Below are positions 35,431-46,946 of a DNA stretch of 64,000 bases, in pieces. How positions within the stretch are numbered: the stretch's first letter is position 1; every line of letters starts with the position of its first letter. A program made the position numbers and the translations under genes. The DNA comes from Spizellomyces punctatus DAOM BR117 (lineage: Eukaryota; Chytridiomycota; Chytridiomycetes; Spizellomycetales; Spizellomycetaceae): positions 230,994 to 294,993 of the forward strand of contig NW_015971558.1 in assembly GCF_000182565.1 (NCBI RefSeq), written 5' to 3'. The notes beneath the pieces were generated by a model. That model saw only the letters and a list, made by a program, of their open reading frames with translations. It ran no database searches and was not told where the DNA came from.

Positions 35431-35856
35431 AGCGTACGGTACACTGAACAGGTCCGAACATGAAAATGCTGCCAACTCCGACATTTACATAACCAAACAT
35501 TCCTCATAACCGACCATTACTTCTTGATATCTGCAGGTGCTTGTATTGTAGTCTGATAACACATGTTTTATTAAAAACACCGTACACTGAACAGTTCTGA
35601 ACAAAAATGTTGCGAACTCCGACAGTTACATAACCAAACCATTCCTCATAACCGACCATTACATTTTGCAGTCTCTTCTTTTCGTGCTGCCGTTTTCCCT
35701 GCCTTTTCATCTGGCTTCCTATTTGTTCCAGATACTTTAAAGTGGCAGGCGTGAGCGATATCCTATTAGGTCCAAGTCCTTGATAACGTATGATTTGATG
35801 ATACTCTACTCGGCACCAACGATTCCTCATAACCGACCATTACATTTTGCAGTCTC
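35430..35856. repeat. Nested direct repeats
   Basis: A 35-bp sequence beginning attcctcataaccgacc is identical at 35641-35675 and 35822-35856. Its first 22 bp recur at 35499-35520. A longer block with ggtacactgaacag ... ctccgaca ... ttacataaccaaac precedes two of the copies (about 35440-35520 and 35580-35662). The copies flank a decayed gene fragment, so the array records local duplication. Confidence 0.9.
35640..35830 (-). pseudogene. Truncated, inverted paralogue of the 36304 orphan gene
   Basis: On the minus strand the frame reads IIRYQGLGPNRISLTPATLK followed by a Lys/Arg/Gln-rich tail. The intact gene downstream has LIRYQKLGPERMTLTPILSK and a similar KKAKQDEKARKKVKR tail. The DNA also shares ttatcaa.acttggacct and ctcacgcct. 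Even the sequence past the stop (aatgtaatggtcggttatgagga) resembles the end of the intact gene. Only the last 50 or so codons remain, so this is a fragment of a duplicated copy in opposite orientation. Confidence 0.65.
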
Positions 35857-35885
35857 CTGTTTCCGTGTATGCCATATTGACTATG

Positions 35886-35935
35886 GGGGTACTCTGTAGT
35901 ATATCACGCCAGTACGCTATACTACAGAGTACCCC
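35886..35935. mobile_element. 50-bp foldback element with flanking direct repeats
   Basis: Perfect 18-bp inverted arms (ggggtactctgtagtata and its complement at 35918-35935) enclose a 14-nt loop. The unit is flanked on both sides by gactatg(g), at 35879-35885/6 and 35936-35942/3, as expected of a 7-8 bp target-site duplication. No coding capacity. It could be a solo MITE-like element or the remnant of a larger transposon. Confidence 0.6.
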
Positions 35936-35948
35936 GACTATGGTAGTC

Positions 35949-35958
35949 AATGAGTCAT
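35949..35958. promoter_or_regulatory. Second ATGAGTCAT site
   Basis: Part of the 18-nt repeat shared with 34369, about 350 bp upstream of the orphan gene. It could be regulatory or simply part of duplicated DNA. Confidence 0.35.
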
Positions 35959-36303
35959 CAAGGACGTCACAGTGGATCGAACCAGGTACATGACACGCTG
36001 TGATAATCCGCTGAGCACTTGGGCCAACTATTGCAGCTCATCATCGATTTTGCACGTTTGACAGATATTGGCATCGTCTTTATTCCAATAGTAGTGTTAT
36101 ATCCATTCAAACATGCTGCTGTACGCAGCTGGGGTTGGCCTTTCGTGTCGTCCCTTCTGAACTTTTCTATGGTTGTGAGTGGTTCTCTTAATGGGTTCGA
36201 GCGGAGACCGGTTTGATGGGGGGCAGTAAGGAATGGGGCAGAGTCCGACGTATCTGAATTGGGAGCTTATTTCGTCTAGTTTTGTCAAAGAGCACCAAAC
36301 AAG

Positions 36304-37092
36304 ATGGCTTCTCGGCATCCCATTAGCAACGTCTCCGTCGGCGGTGACGCCGGGGAGCTGCAGTCACCAAAGGCTCACTCCTCAGGTGAGGAAAGCACAG
36401 GCAAGAGCAGCAGCACCAGGCAGGGCAATAGCAGTGCTCCTGCCGCCCCTATGGGACAATCCTCCTCTTTTTCAACTGTTACCTCTCCGGCACAGACGAC
36501 TACATCCGCTGATAGCACTTCTCACTTCCGTAAGAGACCTCGTATAGAGGGCAACCTTGGCTGTGTTTTCGCGGATTGCGAGCCGGACATGTGGGAATAT
36601 CGTTTTCAGCGTCCTCGTCCGCCGAAGTCGGAACTGATACGGACCTGGGACGGCCACCCCGAATTCCGGAAGCAATTTGAAGACTTGGTCGACCTTGGTA
36701 TTCAGAGATATCTTCGCCTGGAAGCTCTTGAACCCAACCATCTGGCAAGATTTGCTCTCTGGGCATGGGGATTGAATGTGGCATATGCAATGGAAGGACA
36801 GGATATGCCTGAGGGGGAATTTTTTGAGGCGCAAACAGCTGCAATTGATTTGGGCAAGAGTTTTCGAGACGAGACGCGGCTCTGCCAGCGTATTATTTTC
36901 AAATATGATTTTGATTTCGACTTCGTTTCAGGCGAGCAGGCACTCATTCGTTATCAAAAACTTGGACCTGAACGGATGACGCTCACGCCTATACTTTCAA
37001 AGTACATGGCAAAGAAGGCAAAGCAAGATGAGAAGGCACGGAAAAAGGTGAAACGAAATGATGACAAGGGAGAATGTAAGGGCCAGTTATGA
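36304..37092 (+). CDS. Lineage-specific orphan protein, 262 residues
   Basis: Intronless frame beginning MASRHPISNVSVGGDAGELQ. The first about 80 residues are Ser/Thr/Gly-rich and probably disordered. A folded region follows with WEYRFQRPRPPKSELIRTWD, HPEFRKQFEDLVDLGIQRYL, LARFALWAWGLNVAYAMEG and LGPERMTLTP. The end is Lys/Arg-rich and nuclear-signal-like. I recognise no family. The intronless state, a broken inverted relative just upstream and nearby repeats suggest a multicopy, fast-evolving family, perhaps associated with a mobile element. Confidence 0.7.
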   Translation: MASRHPISNVSVGGDAGELQSPKAHSSGEESTGKSSSTRQGNSSAPAAPMGQSSSFSTVTSPAQTTTSADSTSHFRKRPRIEGNLGCVFADCEPDMWEYRFQRPRPPKSELIRTWDGHPEFRKQFEDLVDLGIQRYLRLEALEPNHLARFALWAWGLNVAYAMEGQDMPEGEFFEAQTAAIDLGKSFRDETRLCQRIIFKYDFDFDFVSGEQALIRYQKLGPERMTLTPILSKYMAKKAKQDEKARKKVKRNDDKGECKGQL

Positions 37093-37366
37093 GGAGCTGA
37101 GGCGGTCAATAATGTTACCCGCAGGTCCTCTGCCTGTGGAAGTGACCCTCATCCTTCCCCGCCTTTCTTTTAAAATTTGCTTTTCAATGTACCTGCAGCA
37201 AGTGTCCAGTTGAACATCCCCATTTGAGGGTAGAGCTCAGATGTGTACTAGGGGGGATAAGGGCGCCGTTTGCCTGTAGTTGTGAGGTCGTGAATAGGTT
37301 AGCTAATTACTAGGGTAATCCCAGCGTGTTGGGTGTGGGAGATATGTATTGTAGTAAGATCGCCCA

Positions 37367-38209
37367 CTAATCCCAATCATCATCATCCTCGTCCTCCTTG
37401 CTGGCCCGGTTCACTCGAAATCCAGATCGCCTCTGATCCGATTCTTCATCGTCATCTCCGTCACCCCGCCGTGTGGTAAGGACGGTATCGTGAATAGCGC
37501 CAATTGACTTGAGCAGCTTCTCCACATGGTCTACGGTCGTGCCCATCCCACCAAGCTGCTCGATCCCAACCAGATTGCGCTTCAGATCCCCCTCGCCGTA
37601 TATCAATAATGTCGGCACGTTGCGATCTGGGTAGTTTGGTATACATTGGTCCGCAACGATTTTTAGGAATTTTGTTGAGCGATACCGAGCAGCGATGCGC
37701 TCGAGGATGCCGTTGATGAGTTTACAGGCTTGGATATGATTCTGAAACAGATGCAAGACAACCCATGTGTCTTTGCTTGCCTCCGTCACTTCCACTGTAT
37801 AATCTGGCTTCGAGATTTGGGTGACAGTGCCATACTTCTCCAACCTTGCAGCAGCGTTCATTTCAGCGATGCGCTGACGACGATACGCCCTAACGTTGGA
37901 GTGGAAAGTCAGGTAACCGGAATCCTGTGTAGACGTTTACACGTACTCTAAGACCCGGTCGTCTTCTTCGTCCTCAAGCTCGTCGAGTTCGTCCAAATTG
38001 CGGTCTTCCAAGGCTTTCTCGCCATACTTCTCTGATATCACTTGGTCAAGCATTTCGTTTATTTGGTCTTCTGTGACCTCAGGTTCCGCGGGGAGGATTC
38101 CCTGCGCTCGCAACGCAGCATTCCATTCTTGACACAAGTAACAGTGCCAGCTTCAGTACAGATTCCGTTTATTTGATGAAAATAGTCATCTACCTGTGTC
38201 TTCGGCCAT
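37367..38209 (-). CDS. PLP2: Phosducin-like protein (PhLP2/PDCL3 type)
   Basis: Thioredoxin-fold co-chaperone of the CCT chaperonin needed for actin/tubulin folding. Exon 1 is MAEDT; exon 2 gives EWNAALRAQGILPAEPEVTE and LDELDELEDEEDDRVLEAYR-type sequence with the conserved RRQRIAEM. The thioredoxin-like domain has WVVLHLFQNHIQACKLINGI, KFLKIVADQCIPNYPDRNVP and TLLIYGEGDLKRNLVGIEQL. The C-terminus is acidic, ending EDEDDDDWD. Length and exon phases fit PhLP2. The start lies 110 bp from the divergent EXO1 ATG. Confidence 0.9.
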
Positions 38210-38319
38210 TGCGTCTGTACGTTGGTGAAAGGAAGGTTAGTTAAGGACTGAGCGAGCAGGAACGCGGCTGGACAAGACTCGTGTCCGACCGCGTCCCGGA
38301 GATCATTCTCACACTTCAA

Positions 38320-40896
38320 ATGGGAATCCAAGGACTTCTGCCTTTCCTCAAAGACATACACCGTCATGTTCACATAAGTACATATCGAGGGCAAACTGTA
38401 GCTGTAGACACATACGTATGGCTTCACCGAGGCGCATTTGCTTGCGCATTAGAGCTGGCCACTGGGCGTCCCACTCGCAAGTACGTGTCCTCATATTTCT
38501 GTCCGTTCAAGTGTTCTTATCTGACAATGGATTCGGCGCAGATATGTAGATTATTGTATGAGACAAGTGCAGTTTCTGCTAAATCACAATGTCCGACCAA
38601 TCATGGTTTTCGACGGGGGTAATGTCAGAAATGCTCATATGGCTTTTGGGGAGCCACCGACTTATTTATTGGACTGAAAGGTTGCCTTCCCATGAAAGCT
38701 GAAACTGAGAAGCAACGACGAAAGTAAGTGCTATTTTGGTTTATGAGCCTTCATTAGTGGAGCTACAAAACTTGCTTTCCATTAGACGACGAGAAGATAA
38801 TATGAAGAAAGGACATCAGTTTCTACGGACTGGCCAAATGATGAAGGCAACAGACTGTTTCCGGCAATGTGTGGACGTTACACCGCGGATGGCATATGAA
38901 GTCATCAAGGTACGGAGCGGCATCTCCGCCAAGAGTAGGGAGTCCGGTCTTGCTAATTCATCAGAGAAGGAGCTTCAAAGGGCAAATGTCGAGTACATCG
39001 TGGCCCCATACGAGGCGGATGCTCAGATAACTTTTCTGTTAAACTCTGGGCTAGCCAGCGCCGCCATTACGGAAGATTCAGATCTCCTCGTTTTTGGGTG
39101 CTCTAAGGTAGTTCCTGTTGATGTAGTTTCTCATGAGCGAATGAGGACCAAACCACAGTGCCAAACCCTCAGGTGTTGCTAAAGCTCGATCGAGAAGGAA
39201 ATGCAGTCGAGATAAGCATTGACGACTTTGGACACATAGATGGAATGGAGACTTGGACACATCGTCGATTTCGCCAAATGTGCATCTTATCTGGATGCGA
39301 CTATCTAGAGTCGCCTCAAGGCGTGGGGATAAAAAAAGCTCACGGGCTATTGAAGTACAAAGACGCAGAGGAAGTGAGTGTGCATGGGTATTTGCAGAAC
39401 ATTCGGAATTGCTGACTGATACCCACGTTGCAGCTCATTAAGGGCTGGAGATGGGGGCGAGCTGTCAATGCACCAAAATGCCCCGGTGACTATCTGGAGC
39501 GCTTCCGTCTTGCCGAATTGACTTTTTTGCACCAACGAGTTTACGATCCTCGGAGTGGCACTATCATCCATTTGAATCCTCTACCTAGCAATTTACAGCT
39601 CGATACCCAACTGATTCGATTTCTTGGGCCGTAAGTGCCATGCTAGTGAATATTGGAAAGTAGATCGCTTCATAATGAAAACTCGTATGTTGTTTGTAGT
39701 GACCTCTCACCTGACATAGCCAAAGGAATTGCAACCGGGATTCTTGATCCCGACACAAAGTTGCCGTTCGAAGGCGACGCGGGGCTACCACTTGACGCAA
39801 ATGCCACCAGTGCAGGGCCTTCTCTCCCACCACCTAGTAACTCAATGGACACAACTGTTGCAGAACCAGCAAATACCAAGGAGAACCTCTCACCCATGAA
39901 CTTCCAGGGAACGCACTTCAAAGGTCCACCCTCTGAGCCGGATAAGCCAAGTATATGTGCTGATTCAACCCCCATATTTCAACACTCTCCACATTCCAAA
40001 ATACTGAACCTCAAACCTCGCAATGTATCTCTACCCGATGAGAAAAGTGTCAGCCGGACTGGAAGCATTTCTCCCTTTTTCCAAAGCCTGTCCAGCCTTG
40101 GCAAACAGGCTGCTAAACGTGAGCTGTTAACACCTCGCAAAGTGGAGGACATGGACGAAACAGGATCCTCTGCGAAAGCTGAAATTCCCGCGTTGATGGC
40201 ATCACAGGATGACAGTCAAGATGCTTCAAGTCAGACTGCGAACGATGGGTCCCTAGTCAAAAGAAGTTGGAATGATCAACCGCTTTCGATATCATCCCAA
40301 CCTCTGCAGACAAGTGCAAGCGGAACTATATCCCTTGGAATCACTTCGACCAGAGTTGAGAAAAGTGTCAAACGACGGAAGTCAGATACGGAGACCGATG
40401 GCACCCTCATCGCTTCGTATAGTTCCGCACAAGAATTCACCTCTACGGTAGAGAAGGTGTCGTCATCCACACTAAGCGCTTCAACGACAATACCTCCAGC
40501 TGCACATGCACAACCTGGCATAGGACATCGTTCCATAATACGCACCCATATATTCCGTAAGGGCGTTGTAGCTCAAGGAATCGGTGCACGATGTTCTATT
40601 ACACCCGCATCTCACACGGTAATGCAAGCCTGGAAACGCACCGTGCGACTGGCCGTGTCTTACTAAAATGCTTGTTGCAGAAATTTCGGCAGCATGTACT
40701 GCAGTTCTCACATGTGGGAAGCAGTACTTCCTTGAAAGGTGATGATAGTCATTTAGAGACTTGTTCAGAACAGAGCGCATTAACGTGGTTACTACCCAGC
40801 TACCAAAAAACGATTAGGCGTTGGGAAAATAAAGGAGAAGAGATAGACAGCGGAACGTTTCTGATGCTATATATCGGCCTGACACGATCGGAATAG
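38320..40896 (+). CDS. EXO1: Exonuclease 1
   Basis: 5'-3' exonuclease and flap endonuclease for mismatch repair and end resection. [20 protein letters not shown] opens the N-nuclease domain. [59 protein letters not shown] and [20 protein letters not shown] carry the metal-binding acidic residues. The helical arch and I-domain are complete. The C-terminal half is Ser-rich and disordered, with [20 protein letters not shown], and ends beyond a final intron at about 40,651-40,680. About nine introns were placed by matching the family. ATG 38320 is the canonical start since the enzyme needs its N-terminal glycine. Confidence 0.93.
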
Positions 40897-41068
40897 TTCT
40901 GCTCATTTATTCCCATTGATAGAGTATTTGTAAAATAGTGCCTGCAAAAGGATCAACTGACGCCATGCCGCGTATGGATCAGCGTGTAAATATACAAGAT
41001 AGATCCATCAGCAAAGCTCTTCTCCGCAAGCTCGGGCTTCACATGACGTGTTTGTCTTTACGAGATTT

Positions 41069-42297
41069 TCACTCAGCGAAATGGGAAGATGCTTCGTCGG
41101 TATCGCCAACCTTCCTTTGGTCTACAGACGGACCAGGCTCCACGGTCGTCCCACTCTCAATCAAAGTCTACACAAAGAGGGACCATAAAAACAAAACCGC
41201 GATTCGCTAACTCTTACTAAGTTACTTACGTCTTCTTTTTCGGTAAGCTCGGACGCGTGAGGTTCAGGGGTGGGCTCCCGCAGGGGTCGGTCAGGTCTAC
41301 GACTGCTGAACTTGTCATGGCGCCATGCATCTGGAGATGATGTCCGAGGCTTCAACGCCCATGATGGTCGCTGTAGATCAGGTGTACCATAAGATGGACG
41401 AGGGTTAGGGTTGGGAAAGGGACCGGGTCGACTCCTATCATCTGCACGGCGATCTACTGGCCGATCGCGCAGACCCGGCCGCGGGATGAACCTGTCTGAC
41501 TGACGACGACGCTGCTCTTTTCGTTAGCCAGATATCAAAGGAGAATCATTCAAACCGCCAACGAACCTGCTTAAATTTACAGAAAAAGGCAATGAAAGAG
41601 CTCAAGATTAATTCAAGTCACTTCACTCAAGTCCGTTGCCGCAGTGGAAGCGACAATGGGAGCCATTGTCCAGTTTCCCCAGGCATTGCGGCCCTCGCAC
41701 CCATCTCATACATCGCTTGCATGAATCACGTATTTACCTACATCATAGGGATTTAAAAAGAGCCATGGAAAGAGATTGAGAACATGGCATATTAGATACT
41801 ACCTCATAAGAATCCAGTCTTCCGCTCCTGCTGTTGGTAGTCCTTCCGCTATCGTAGTCCCTTGTCTCACGGTGATCATAGTTACCCCGTCTATCCTCTC
41901 TGCCAGAATCTTGGTATGCTCTGTCTCGACCGTATCGAACACTTTGTCGCGAGTCGTTCAACTGTCCTCTGTCCCCCCTCTCGTTCTTATAGGCAGGCGT
42001 GTGGTACTGTCGAGAGTCTCTCGCCGTGTCGTACTTCTGAGAGTCGCGACGCTCTCTGCCATATTCATCCCGAGCAACAGGTTTTCCATAGCTATCACTC
42101 CTTCCAGAATTTTTGGGAGAGCGGCTGCGTGTTCTGTAAGATCTGCTGTCGTCCGAGGCTCTGCGGAAACGACAGCCAGTGACGGTAGATCAGATGATCT
42201 AATTTGCCACAAGCTGAAAACAATCGCGGCAACCCTGCCGTTAGACGTATCCAACGTACCTGTCTCTTCTGCTATCGTTATAGTTTCCACGAAGCAT
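41069..42297 (-). CDS. RS/RD-rich protein
   Basis: Exon 1 is MLRGNYNDSRRDR; a second exon continues SYRTRSRSPKNSGRSDSYGK and a long Arg/Asp/Ser/Tyr-rich stretch ending at Tyr-Glu near 41807. A later exon (about 41240-41526) has RRRQSDRFIPRPGLRDRP, WALKPRTSSPDAWRHDKFSS and an acidic end, and a last exon finishes DEASSHFAE at 41069. The 41530-41800 interval may be one long intron or hide another exon. Composition suggests an SR-like RNA-binding or splicing-associated factor, but no RRM is seen. Confidence 0.65.
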
Positions 42298-42375
42298 ATT
42301 TGTTTCCACTTGCGTTGGATGAGGGCGGCAAAAGGAGGTTCACAGAAGAGAAGCGCACAACGCTACTGAATGTGC

Positions 42376-42383
42376 TCACGTGA
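42376..42383. promoter_or_regulatory. TCACGTGA palindrome between RS gene and TMEM14
   Basis: Lies 62 bp before the TMEM14 ATG and 79 bp before the RS-protein ATG, so it is placed to serve both. Confidence 0.5.
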
Positions 42384-42444
42384 CGAGAGGTGCTCAATGC
42401 TTCAAGTCGCCGCAGATCGCAGCAGAGGGAGGATCAAAGCGAAC

Positions 42445-43211
42445 ATGCCACCACAACCATCAACACGGACGCCTTACACAGACTACTTTGCCTATGTGTA
42501 TGCAGGGATTGTCTTCATTGGGGGGATAATTGGGTTTATCAAAGCAGGTTGACAACACCAGTCCCTTCATCCTCAAAGTTCGCTACAGTCGTCTTACCTA
42601 CACGCCTGTACCCAGGTAGCTTGACGTCTATTGGTATCGGAACAGTGACAGGCACATTACTGGGAATAGGTGCACGACAAGTCAGCGCAAACCCAAGGCA
42701 CTTTTCGCTGTTGTTGAGTAAGTTTGGTTTGCTTTTATCTCTTTGTACGTGTAGGATTAGGAACTGATGTGCTCGTCTTTTGCGTTTGCCTTCTAGTCTT
42801 GAGTGGGGCCCTTATGGTGGTGATGGGGACACGGTACTCTCAGTCAGGTATGTACTATCAGTCCCTTCCGCGTCATCGTGTTGGGATGGATATGGCCTCG
42901 ACAAAAACGGCCTGTGTTGGCCTGCTGGTGCTGTTCGGCATAATGCTTCGCGAAGTTTGCCTTACACCACTAGCCGGCCAGCCGCTATGTTTTTCGCCTA
43001 TACCATTCAATGCGTGTAATTAACAGCGCACACCGCTAATCAATCTCTCCCGTTCGTTGTAGGCAAAGTGATGCCCGCTGGCCTCATTACTCTCATCAGG
43101 TACTAACTCCGTAGGTGTGTTCACGCTCACCGTGATTTCTGATGTTTATTGTTCTCGGTCGTTAGTGCCATTTCCTTTCTGCGGTACGGAATCCGCCTGG
43201 CGTCAAATTGA
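42445..43211 (+). CDS. TMEM14: TMEM14-family membrane protein
   Basis: Small four-helix membrane protein, mitochondrial in animals where TMEM14C takes part in haem precursor transport. Five exons join to about 120 residues: TDYFAYVYAGIVFIGGIIGF, IKAGS at the family's glycine-rich turn, LTSIGIGTVTGTLLGIGARQ, LSGALMVVMGTRYSQSGK, then VMPAGLITLISAISFLRYGI. The glycine spacing and the KxMPAG motif are diagnostic. The middle is slightly shorter than in animals. Confidence 0.82.
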
Positions 43212-43486
43212 TATATAATCTTGTAATGGAGGTTGCTGTCGAGCTATGCTCGACTGAGTGGATCAATGGTCATTGTACATCTGTATTCTGTCATCTATCT
43301 ATCTGCATAATAAATGCTGTCCGCGAAGCGAGGTGACTAATAATAGGAATTGGAGGTTTTCCTCCCCGTCACTGCAGTTTCTGGGATGCTTCCAATAAGA
43401 ACACCTGCCAGACGCGTCCTCATCGCTGACATGCCAGCTGACTTTCACCAAGCGCGTTCTTTCTGGGTTTGACCTCCAGTCACACA

Positions 43487-44897
43487 ATGTACTGGCCATT
43501 TGGCTCAAAACAACAGCAGAATGAGACGGTTACCTCTCCAAATGAAGAGCAAGTTCAAGCAGCACATACAGAAGGTGTTCCAGCATTGTCAGCTATGGAA
43601 CCCTCAGCACCGAATTCTGAACTAACACTACACACCACAACGCCTGGCTTGCCTCCTCCCCGTCTCGAATCGCTCAGCTCACCTTCGGATCAGGTGTACC
43701 CCACGTCATTCTCTGGTTTCTTTTGGGAAATGCTCGGCCTTTCCTCTCCAAACGTTGGAGAGGGTCCGTACTCCTATGCGACTTCGTCAAATCGTGAACT
43801 CTCCCAAGCGTTTAACGAATATGAAGGGTTGGACGACGAAGAGCCCACAGTCACGTTGCCGGACGTCCTGGCTGAAGCTGCACCGATACCCCCATCTGTT
43901 ACTAATATGCCTGCATCTGCCAGCACCATGGTTCTATCACAGTCTGCACCTGATCAATCAAGCGTGAAAGCGCCAGTATCCGGGATGCGATTATCCCTTG
44001 ACTCATTATTCAGACGGCGGAGTTCCTTGATCAGTCCTGCACCACTGGGAGATGAAGGAAGTAAGGTCACGGAGGACCCCCCGTCGCCGATATCACCTTT
44101 CGAGGAAATTTCTCGTCCTCCTATTGCTCTCATAGGGCGCAAAGATGACATTCAGACCGTTTTGGACCACAATATGGCTGAACAGGTGGGTCTAGACATG
44201 CTGTGCATCTCGGAAATGGAGCTACGTTTCTGCATGTTTATTCTCGCCATTATAAGTAAATAATTTGATGGTATATTGTTTTGATGAAAATGCAGCTTCG
44301 TCTACATCTACCGCCAATACTACGAGAAGCACCCAGTTGGATATTGGTGTATAGCATGGAACAACACGGAATCAGTCTAAATACGTTGTATAAGCGTAGT
44401 GAAGGTCAGGACGCGGCATTGTTGGCGATTCGAGATGGCTCGGGGGGGATCTTTGGCGCATTCGGGAGCGAAGCTTTGAATGTGCATGCAGGTTACTATG
44501 GTACTGGAGCATGGTCAGTATGCATTGCTTTTATTTTGAACATTAGCACAATCATCCAATGTTCGATCACGCTCCACCTAGCTTCCTGTGGAAATTGCTC
44601 GATGGTGGAGACATTAAGGTGTTCCCGGCCACTGGGCATAATGATTACTTAATGCTGAGTGAGCCTCACTTCATTGCATTTGGTGGAGGGTGAGTGCTTC
44701 GTATATCTGGCACAGGGTCATATACTCGAGATTGATTTCCAAATTCAATGTTCAGGGAAGGTCACTTTGGCCTATGGATCGATGACGAACTCTACAATGG
44801 CCATAGTGGACCCTGCCAGACTTTTGATAACGAGAAGCTGTCGACCACATCAGAATTCGAGATCGTCGGTCTGGAGGTGTGGACTTTCAAAATGTGA
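43487..44897 (+). CDS. OXR1: TLDc-domain protein, OXR1-like
   Basis: The N-terminal 250 residues are Ser/Pro/Thr-rich and presumably disordered. They are followed by a C-terminal TLDc domain: LRLHLPPILREAPSWILVYS, EQHGISLNTLYKRSEGQDAA, DGSGGIFGAFGSE, FIAFGGGEGHFGLWIDDELY and a closing FEIVGLEVWTFKM. That layout matches Oxr1-type proteins, which guard against oxidative stress and in yeast regulate V-ATPase disassembly. Introns follow residues 247 and later blocks. The last residues are typical of the TLDc end. Confidence 0.88.
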
Positions 44898-45942
44898 TAG
44901 ATTGCGAGGCGGGCACATGGCATCCGGTCAATATTCCAGAACAGTTTGCTAGGATGGTGAATTCCTCCTAGCTCATTATCTATATATATATATTTTTGCT
45001 CCCTTGAGGGATTGTAAATACGCATATTTCTAAGCATAGCATCCTTCACGTTGGGGTTTTCTTCGGCCTGCTCGTCTTTTCTACAATCTTCATTTGGCGC
45101 AGTCAGTGCAGGACAAATCCTCTTTACTGGTCGACATATTTCTTAGCATAATCGATACTGCTTGAATCGATAACTGATCCTGCTAACGTTCCCGTAAGTA
45201 TGCTAGTATGGTGCAAAAGTTAACATTATGAGCAACTTCAGTTGAGCGACAGCAGCTGGCATTATCATGACTGCTAATCCTTGCGCCCATATGATAGAAC
45301 AGCAGTTACAACTTGGTTTGCAATTCGACGTCCAAACCAGGTCTCACGGACCTCCCACGCAACTACGTGGCAGCAGCTACACTCCTGTCTCAGACGAACT
45401 GCATTTGTAATATTCTACTGTTATTTTGTGTTTCTTTTACAGTGGCCAAACAACTTGAGTCTATACTTCCTTCCCACTCCTCTCTCTTCTCTTCAGCGGC
45501 CTCTGTGTTAAACAAGAAACCAGCGAGTGTGCACTCATGCCTGTGGCACCAATGGCCACATCCTCATGATATCGACAAAAACCCTTCCGTTTGTCAAAGA
45601 AGCTTTGAATATATTGCCCCGGAGGTTGGGATATCCATCTGCTGGGGGTTTCCCATGTTGCCGCTCCCTCACACGAATGGATCCTCACCCGAAGTCGCTC
45701 CTCTACTGTCCTAGAAACGACCACCATTTTACCAGTATGTTCTTGGCTTTTGTGGAGGTCCCCCAAATGTTATCCGTAGGTATCACTGGCCTTTAGGCAG
45801 AAGGCCTCCAAGCACGTCCGGGGATAAGCGCAACTTGAGACAATCCGATGAAAGCAAAGTAATTAGCACTGGGATATGCAGATCTCGGGCATCGCAGTGA
45901 AACACAGCGACTCGCATCGGCTCGTTTCAACAAGCCGCCATT
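44898..45942. other. Region with no supported gene
   Basis: About 1 kb contains an AT dinucleotide run at 44983 and two frames (45281-45511 and 45313-45714) with some Ser/Leu-rich, coding-like sequence such as AKQLESILPSHSSLFSSAAS. An ATG at 45291 opens MIEQQLQLGLQFDVQTRSHG, but I could not join it to the later frame with consensus splice sites. A diverged small gene is possible. Confidence 0.35.
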
Positions 45943-46586
45943 CTATTTTCGTCGCTTCAAGCTTTCTTCTGACAAAGCAGTTCGTTGGGTAGACAAGGTT
46001 AGCATACAATAAACCACGGTCTTGAGATGCAATAACTACCGAGGCGTTTCGTGTAATCATCGAGTTCCGAAACAACTTGTTCAATGCTTGCAACCTGACG
46101 CTCCACATCAAATATTTGATCTATGTATGTTTCCATTTCCGCGTCTATGATAGAGCTTAGATCTCACAAGCTGTTCAATAACGGGTGATTGGCGGGGGCC
46201 TTACAAGTGTGTTGAACTTTGCCCATGCCAGCTATAAGCTCTTGTGCTGTTGCGTTATACTCTGCGTAACGGTCGCGTGCCAGAGCAGTCATCGACTGGA
46301 GAACGGTCAAATCGTCTCCTGCGGCTTTTAGAGAGTTGTGAAAGCTGAGAAGCGATTTCAAATAAAGCTACAAGGATACGGAGCCCATACCAGTAACGTC
46401 GTTGCGGATAGCCTCTGCCACTTTGACAAGCGTATCCTCAGCAACCGCTTCGGCAATGCCTAACAGACGTGATTGGTCAGGAGGCAGAGAGACGCTGCGT
46501 GGAGGGAAAGAAGGGCTAGTGGAGCCCATTGATGCTTGTCGAGGTGGCAGAGGTGGTGCTTCGCTGGATGCTCCAGATGATTGCAT
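45943..46586 (-). CDS. BLOC1S2: BLOC-1 subunit 2 homologue
   Basis: Small coiled-coil protein of BLOC-1 (and BORC), which acts in endosome-to-lysosome sorting. A Pro/Ser-rich N-terminus precedes AEAVAEDTLVKVAEAIRNDV and DDLTVLQSMTALARDRYAEY, which parallels the family's EDYKLLENMN...KYLEM segment. YIDQIFDVERQVASIEQVVS and ELDDYTKRLEESLKRRK at the C-terminus correspond to the conserved YLDQINVIEEQV and LEAKYKKLE region. The stop is at 45943. ATG 46586 is the first in frame. AP-3 delta, a BLOC-1 partner, is also in this window. Confidence 0.75.
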
Positions 46587-46946
46587 GGTTTGCAGTCTCC
46601 TGGGATTAGGGCGTGGCTGCCCATTCACGTGGATTTAACCATGTTAATGATCTGGTTCGATCCTTGGCTTGGATAATTCCATACATTAAAAGATAGTCGG
46701 ATAACCCTAATTACCTTGCGAGATCTTGCACATCTTGCATAAATTGCGTTATATCTAGGATGCATAACGATCGGGGCAGCCGCTCTTGAAAGTCGAGCAA
46801 ACCTCGCCCGTGAATTATAGCGTGAAATTAATTTGATGTGGGTATTTTAAATTAATTTTTTTTGGTTTGATTGCAGCAGGTTGCAGAGGCAGTTGGAATC
46901 AAAACACTCATTCCTCTTTTTTGACGTTTGGGAAGGATCGTCGGTC

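Noticed and set aside
35504-35830. Minus frame of 108 codons as an intact gene
   Set aside because: Only the stretch similar to the end of the 36304 protein looks coding; the rest is repeat-derived, so it was called a fragment.
41776-42369. Plus frame of 197 codons rich in Val/Ser/Ile
   Set aside because: Antisense to the RS-rich exon; such composition is expected from reading RS codons backwards.
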